Below are positions 17,219 to 20,189 of a stretch of 20,189 bases of DNA, in pieces. Each line of letters begins with the position of its first letter. Positions within the stretch are counted from its first letter, which is position 1. The notes under the pieces are model-generated. The model had not been told where the DNA came from. It saw only the letters and a list, made by a program, of their open reading frames with translations, and searched no databases. A program made the translations under genes and the position numbers. The DNA comes from Reticulomyxa filosa (lineage: Eukaryota > Foraminifera > Reticulomyxidae), in contig ASPP01022667.1 of assembly GCA_000512085.1 (NCBI GenBank), forward strand, positions 1 to 20,189. Direction: 5' to 3'.

Positions 17219-18284
17219 ATGAGCCGTAGCTCACATAAGCTCCAAAAGACTCCTCTTAGCGCTAATAATTTTGGCTCTTCGGCAGAATTGGTTAGTAAAC
17301 CGTACAAGATCCGAGAGGTTTATACTTTGCACAAATTTGGAACAGTAGAAGCAGGTATATATCGAGCATCTTCAAATCAAATAACACCTGATCATCACAA
17401 ATTCATTGATTCACTAAACTTAAAGTCAATATTATTTTTATCACAAGAAGTGCCCAATGTGTCATTGCGGCAATACTTGCAAAAGCGAAACTATTCGCTC
17501 TACAAAGATAAAGGCGACAATCAACAAGAAGAGAACGAACCGTTGGCAAAATTGTACTTTGCCCCGGGATATATGTACTGGCAAGACAGTCACACATGGA
17601 ACGTCAACACTGATAAATTGATAATCGAAAAATGTTTATTGTTCATTTTGAACAAGCTTCACTTGCCAGGTTTAGTTGTTGGATTTTGAGATATGTTCAC
17701 TCCGCTCGGATACCAATAAAAAAACAAAAAAATTTTGCAACATTTTCTCGTTTCCACAAATATATCTTAAATTTATATATGTGTTATGTGTTTAATATTC
17801 GCCTCTTGCGATATAGTATTGATATTAAACAACCATGGCAAATTTGAAATCAGTACTTTGATCGGTTGTTTGAGACGTTTGCAAAATTGGAATTTGACAA
17901 GCATTTTCAAAGAATATCACATTTTTGTTGGGGGTCACAGGCGTGTGAATTTGCAGTTAATTGAAACTTTTGATCATGATAAGCGCTTTTACGGACAAAG
18001 TTGCTACTTTGGATAAAGTTGGCTTGTTGCCAAGTTGGTTTAAGGACCAAATAGAAATGAATCAAGAGGATGTGTTAGAAATCAAAAAACAAATTTGGAA
18101 AAAGTTTCAATCCAAACTTCAGGCACAAAACAAAACCCAAGAAACAGATCAAGAAAAAACTGCTCTCCCCAAAAAAGATTCGTCCGACTACAAGGAGTTT
18201 ATGCTTGATATTAGCAAAGCACCGCTAGTATGTAGTGAAGATCAGTTCACCAAAGTTAGTATTATTAAACCTCCTGAGAAATGA
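17219..18284 (+). CDS. Siw14/Oca-family (PFA-DSP) protein, probable pseudophosphatase
   Basis: Exon 17219-17669 and exon 17817-18284 join in phase 1 (intron 147 nt) to read LHLP|VLILNNHGK. FGTVEAGIYRASSNQITPDHHKFIDSLNLKSILFL is the classic N-terminal part of the fold. The segment LIGCLRRLQNWNLTSIFKEY is the conserved helix after the P-loop. In active members the P-loop is HCx5R; here the Cys position is Asn155 (17828-17830) and the Arg position Glu161 (17846-17848), so catalysis by the usual mechanism should be lost. Active relatives remove the 5-beta-phosphate of inositol pyrophosphates; several yeast Oca proteins are likewise degenerate. The frame changes by one base between about 17975 and 18014, best placed in TTTT near 17987-17990, after which DKVGLLPSWFKDQIE continues. 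Repaired length is about 305 residues. Confidence 0.85.
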
Positions 18285-19703
18285 TCATTGAATATTTCCA
18301 AATTTTTCTTTTTTAAAATTTTCCCAAGGGGACCTCAAGCCAACTATTGTTATTTTCACTTTTTGTCTCATTTCACCAATTTTTAAAGGACAAAGGAAAG
18401 CGTTAAAATGCAAAAAAGAGATATATGTTAATTTGCGCTTCTTTCACGATTCAGTTCCAGAAAAAAGAAGAACAATCACAGTATTTTAAGTGCATAATAA
18501 ATTACAATCCGACTTATACTTAATCAGTTGACTAGAGGAGATATTTGAGTTGTTAAGTTTAAAACAAAATTACTTTATTTTTGAAATATCTAAAAGAATC
18601 GAGCGTCGCAGCTGGATGAAGAGATATACACTTCATATATGTGCAACGCGAAAATCCAACTCAATTGACGATGCATGATATCTGAAGAGGAGATTTTAAA
18701 ATGAATTTATTTTTTAAAATACTTTTAAATTTCTTCAATTTCAAATTGATAACTTTGGTATGTTTGTGTTAAAATTGCAATATGTGTGGCTAGTATTGAT
18801 TTTGTTTTGAAAAGATATTCAATAATTTAACAATACATGATATAATTCAAATTAGTCTTTGGTCTTGATTAATTCTATGTCAATTATCTTTGGGAATTTA
18901 CTCTTGTTATTATTTATGATGTGACTTTTTTTAGGTGGATTGAGTGTCAAGGTATTGGAGTATTCATTGATTCATTATAAACTTGCAATGATTTTTGCAT
19001 GCACAAACTTTCGAGTTAAAAGAGAATATCTTTTTTGAAGCTTTTGCACTGGGAAAAAAAAAATATTTACTACATCAATCATTGATATTAACTTTACTTT
19101 AAAAGTAGATTTTTAAGAGATTGTGCTTGTAAGTGTAAAGATACTTCGCCATCTTAAAATTTTGAAAAAAATTTTGAAAATTGAGATTTGGAATTTTGAA
19201 ACGAGAATATCATTAAAGATTGGAAAAGTCGAGAACAAGGAAAACTCAAGAGAAACTTTTTTACTACTTGAAAATCTTTTATAGTTGTATAAAATTTTTT
19301 TATAGTATTTTTTTGAGCATTGTGAAAATCGTGGAAGTGCTAACAAAAAAGCGATTTGGAAGGCTTATCGCTAAATAAAGATATAGTGAGCAAAGCTTTA
19401 ATCGATGACCGCTATACTCAGAACTAGAAACAAAGTCTCTTAAAGAATTTCTTTTATCAGCCAGTATTTTGTATTTGAAAAAGAGGCCTTCTGGAGCAAT
19501 AAAACTTTTGACTATAATTCAAAATGAAAGATGTTGATGTTGCATATTGTGATTACAAGGCATCAAATGGGAACTTAAAGCATGAATAAAATCGGATATT
19601 GAGTAGGTTATTTAGTAATTCTGGCATTGGTATTAATCAATCTGGGATTTAAGCATTGCAAAGACTATCGACAATCAGTAATGCAAATAGATATTGATAA
19701 TAC
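18285..19703. other. AT-rich non-coding region
   Basis: No gene is supported. The minus-strand frame at 19113-19346 is Phe/Lys/Ser-rich low complexity with no domain. A potential structured RNA at 18603-18674 is listed separately. The rest holds A/T runs and scattered short frames. Confidence 0.5.
18603..18674 (+). ncRNA. Possible structured RNA (two-helix hairpin)
   Basis: Within AT-rich DNA, GCGTCG (18603-18608) can pair with CGATGC (18669-18674), and AGCTGGAT (18610-18617) with ATCCAACT (18654-18661), each with one G-U pair. The two helices are coaxially arranged around a 7-base bulge on the 3' side and enclose a 36-base loop. Local G+C is higher than in the flanks. A CTGA follows at 18682-18685, but proper C/D boxes are not clear. 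No known RNA family is recognised; the strand is a guess. Confidence 0.25.
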
Positions 19704-19829
19704 ATGATTTACAAGAGAAAGCGAAAATTGTCAGAAGATGAAGTTTCCAATAGGAACGCAAAGAAACGAAGAATAATTAACAATCTTCGCAAACGTAATT
19801 ACAAGTTGCTTTGCACTGGAAGTGAATGA
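19704..19829 (+). pseudogene. Short basic ORF, possible gene relic
   Basis: A 41-codon frame beginning ATG encodes a strongly basic peptide with KRKRKLSEDEVSNRNAKKRR and NNLRKRNYK. The charge pattern is like a nuclear localisation signal or the basic part of a bZIP protein, but the invariant spacing of bZIP basic regions is not met convincingly. It stops at 19827-19829. It may be a decayed exon together with the next feature. Confidence 0.3.
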
Positions 19830-19996
19830 GAAAAAGAAAATTAATGTGGAAATACAAGTCAAGAATTCGACATAATTTCATGTGTTCATCATCAATATTG
19901 GTGATAACATTAATTCATTATTATATATTCTCAATTGATTCAGACCTGAATTAGAGGAAGTGGACAGATTTGAAAATATTACAGTAGTAACGGTGA

Positions 19997-20179
19997 CTTT
20001 TGCGAAATCAGAAGAATGATGAACATTTGAATGAAAATGAACAACTGAAAATCAAATTACACATTGCAAGAAAAGGTGCAAAGACAAAGCGGAGATGTTG
20101 GTGTCATGACTTTCTCAACATCCACAACCACCAAGTTATTCTGAAGAACGAAAGAACATTACCAATTGGTGGAAGATGA
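19997..20179 (+). pseudogene. Short coiled-coil/basic ORF, possible gene relic
   Basis: An open stretch without an ATG reads NQKNDEHLNENEQLKIKLHI, a short coiled-coil-like pattern with Leu at heptad-type spacing, then a basic segment (RKGAKTKRR) and a Cys/His-containing stretch (CWCHDFLNIHNH). No splice pair that joins it in phase to the basic ORF at 19704-19829 was found. It may be an exon of a gene continuing past the window or a remnant. Confidence 0.25.
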
Positions 20180-20189
20180 AATCACAGCA

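Noticed and set aside
17999-18017. 19-nt mini-intron in the Siw14-like gene
   Set aside because: It would restore the frame, but all other supported introns here are about 70-166 nt. A one-base length error in TTTT is simpler.
1-20189. tRNA, rRNA, CRISPR array, bacterial operon or insertion sequence
   Set aside because: No tRNA TPsiC-like boxes with cloverleaf pairing, no rRNA-like conserved blocks, no regularly spaced repeats with unique spacers, and no transposase were seen.

Overview
This window looks like nuclear DNA from a free-living or lower eukaryote. It is very AT-rich, and the genes are broken by many short GT-AG introns (about 70-166 nt). Exons are visibly richer in G+C, proteins carry Asn/Asp/Ser homopolymer tracts, and there is no operon logic or Shine-Dalgarno context. 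The protein set (KDEL receptor, La-module protein, CAP-Gly protein, RGS and PH domains, Siw14/Oca-type phosphatase fold) is eukaryotic. The style recalls Reticulomyxa-like foraminifera (Rhizaria) or some amoebozoans. That placement is inference, not something the sequence proves.

Layout: 1-4016 is AT-rich non-coding DNA with a diverged repeat present two or three times. Seven protein genes then follow with strictly alternating strands: (1) + about 4.3-5.7 kb, an unrecognised protein with a TPR-like end; (2) - 6.3-8.5 kb, a Ras-binding-like + PH + RGS signalling protein whose 5' end is unresolved; (3) + 9.4-9.9 kb, a small unrecognised spliced gene (tentative); (4) - 9.9-11.7 kb, a La-related protein of LARP6 type; (5) + 12.3-15.4 kb, a large CAP-Gly protein with a new-looking repeated C-terminal box; (6) - 16.1-16.9 kb, the KDEL (ER retention) receptor; (7) + 17.2-18.3 kb, a Siw14/Oca-family protein whose catalytic Cys and Arg are both replaced. 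From 18.3 kb to the end the DNA is again AT-rich, with one possible structured RNA and two short basic/coiled-coil ORF relics.

The genes do not form a pathway. They are neighbours with two divergent promoter gaps (11684-12254 and 16904-17218) and convergent ends elsewhere. The most useful results are structural. Two strongly supported introns, and a possible third, are multiples of three with no in-frame stop, so ORF callers would absorb them into the protein. Many acceptors are an A-run plus G instead of a pyrimidine tract. The CAP-Gly protein has a repeated KK[LF]GPR...D-L-ER module. A pseudophosphatase sits beside the KDEL receptor. Single-base frame breaks occur in two genes, one clearly in an A-run and the other best placed in a T-run; they could be assembly errors or real decay.
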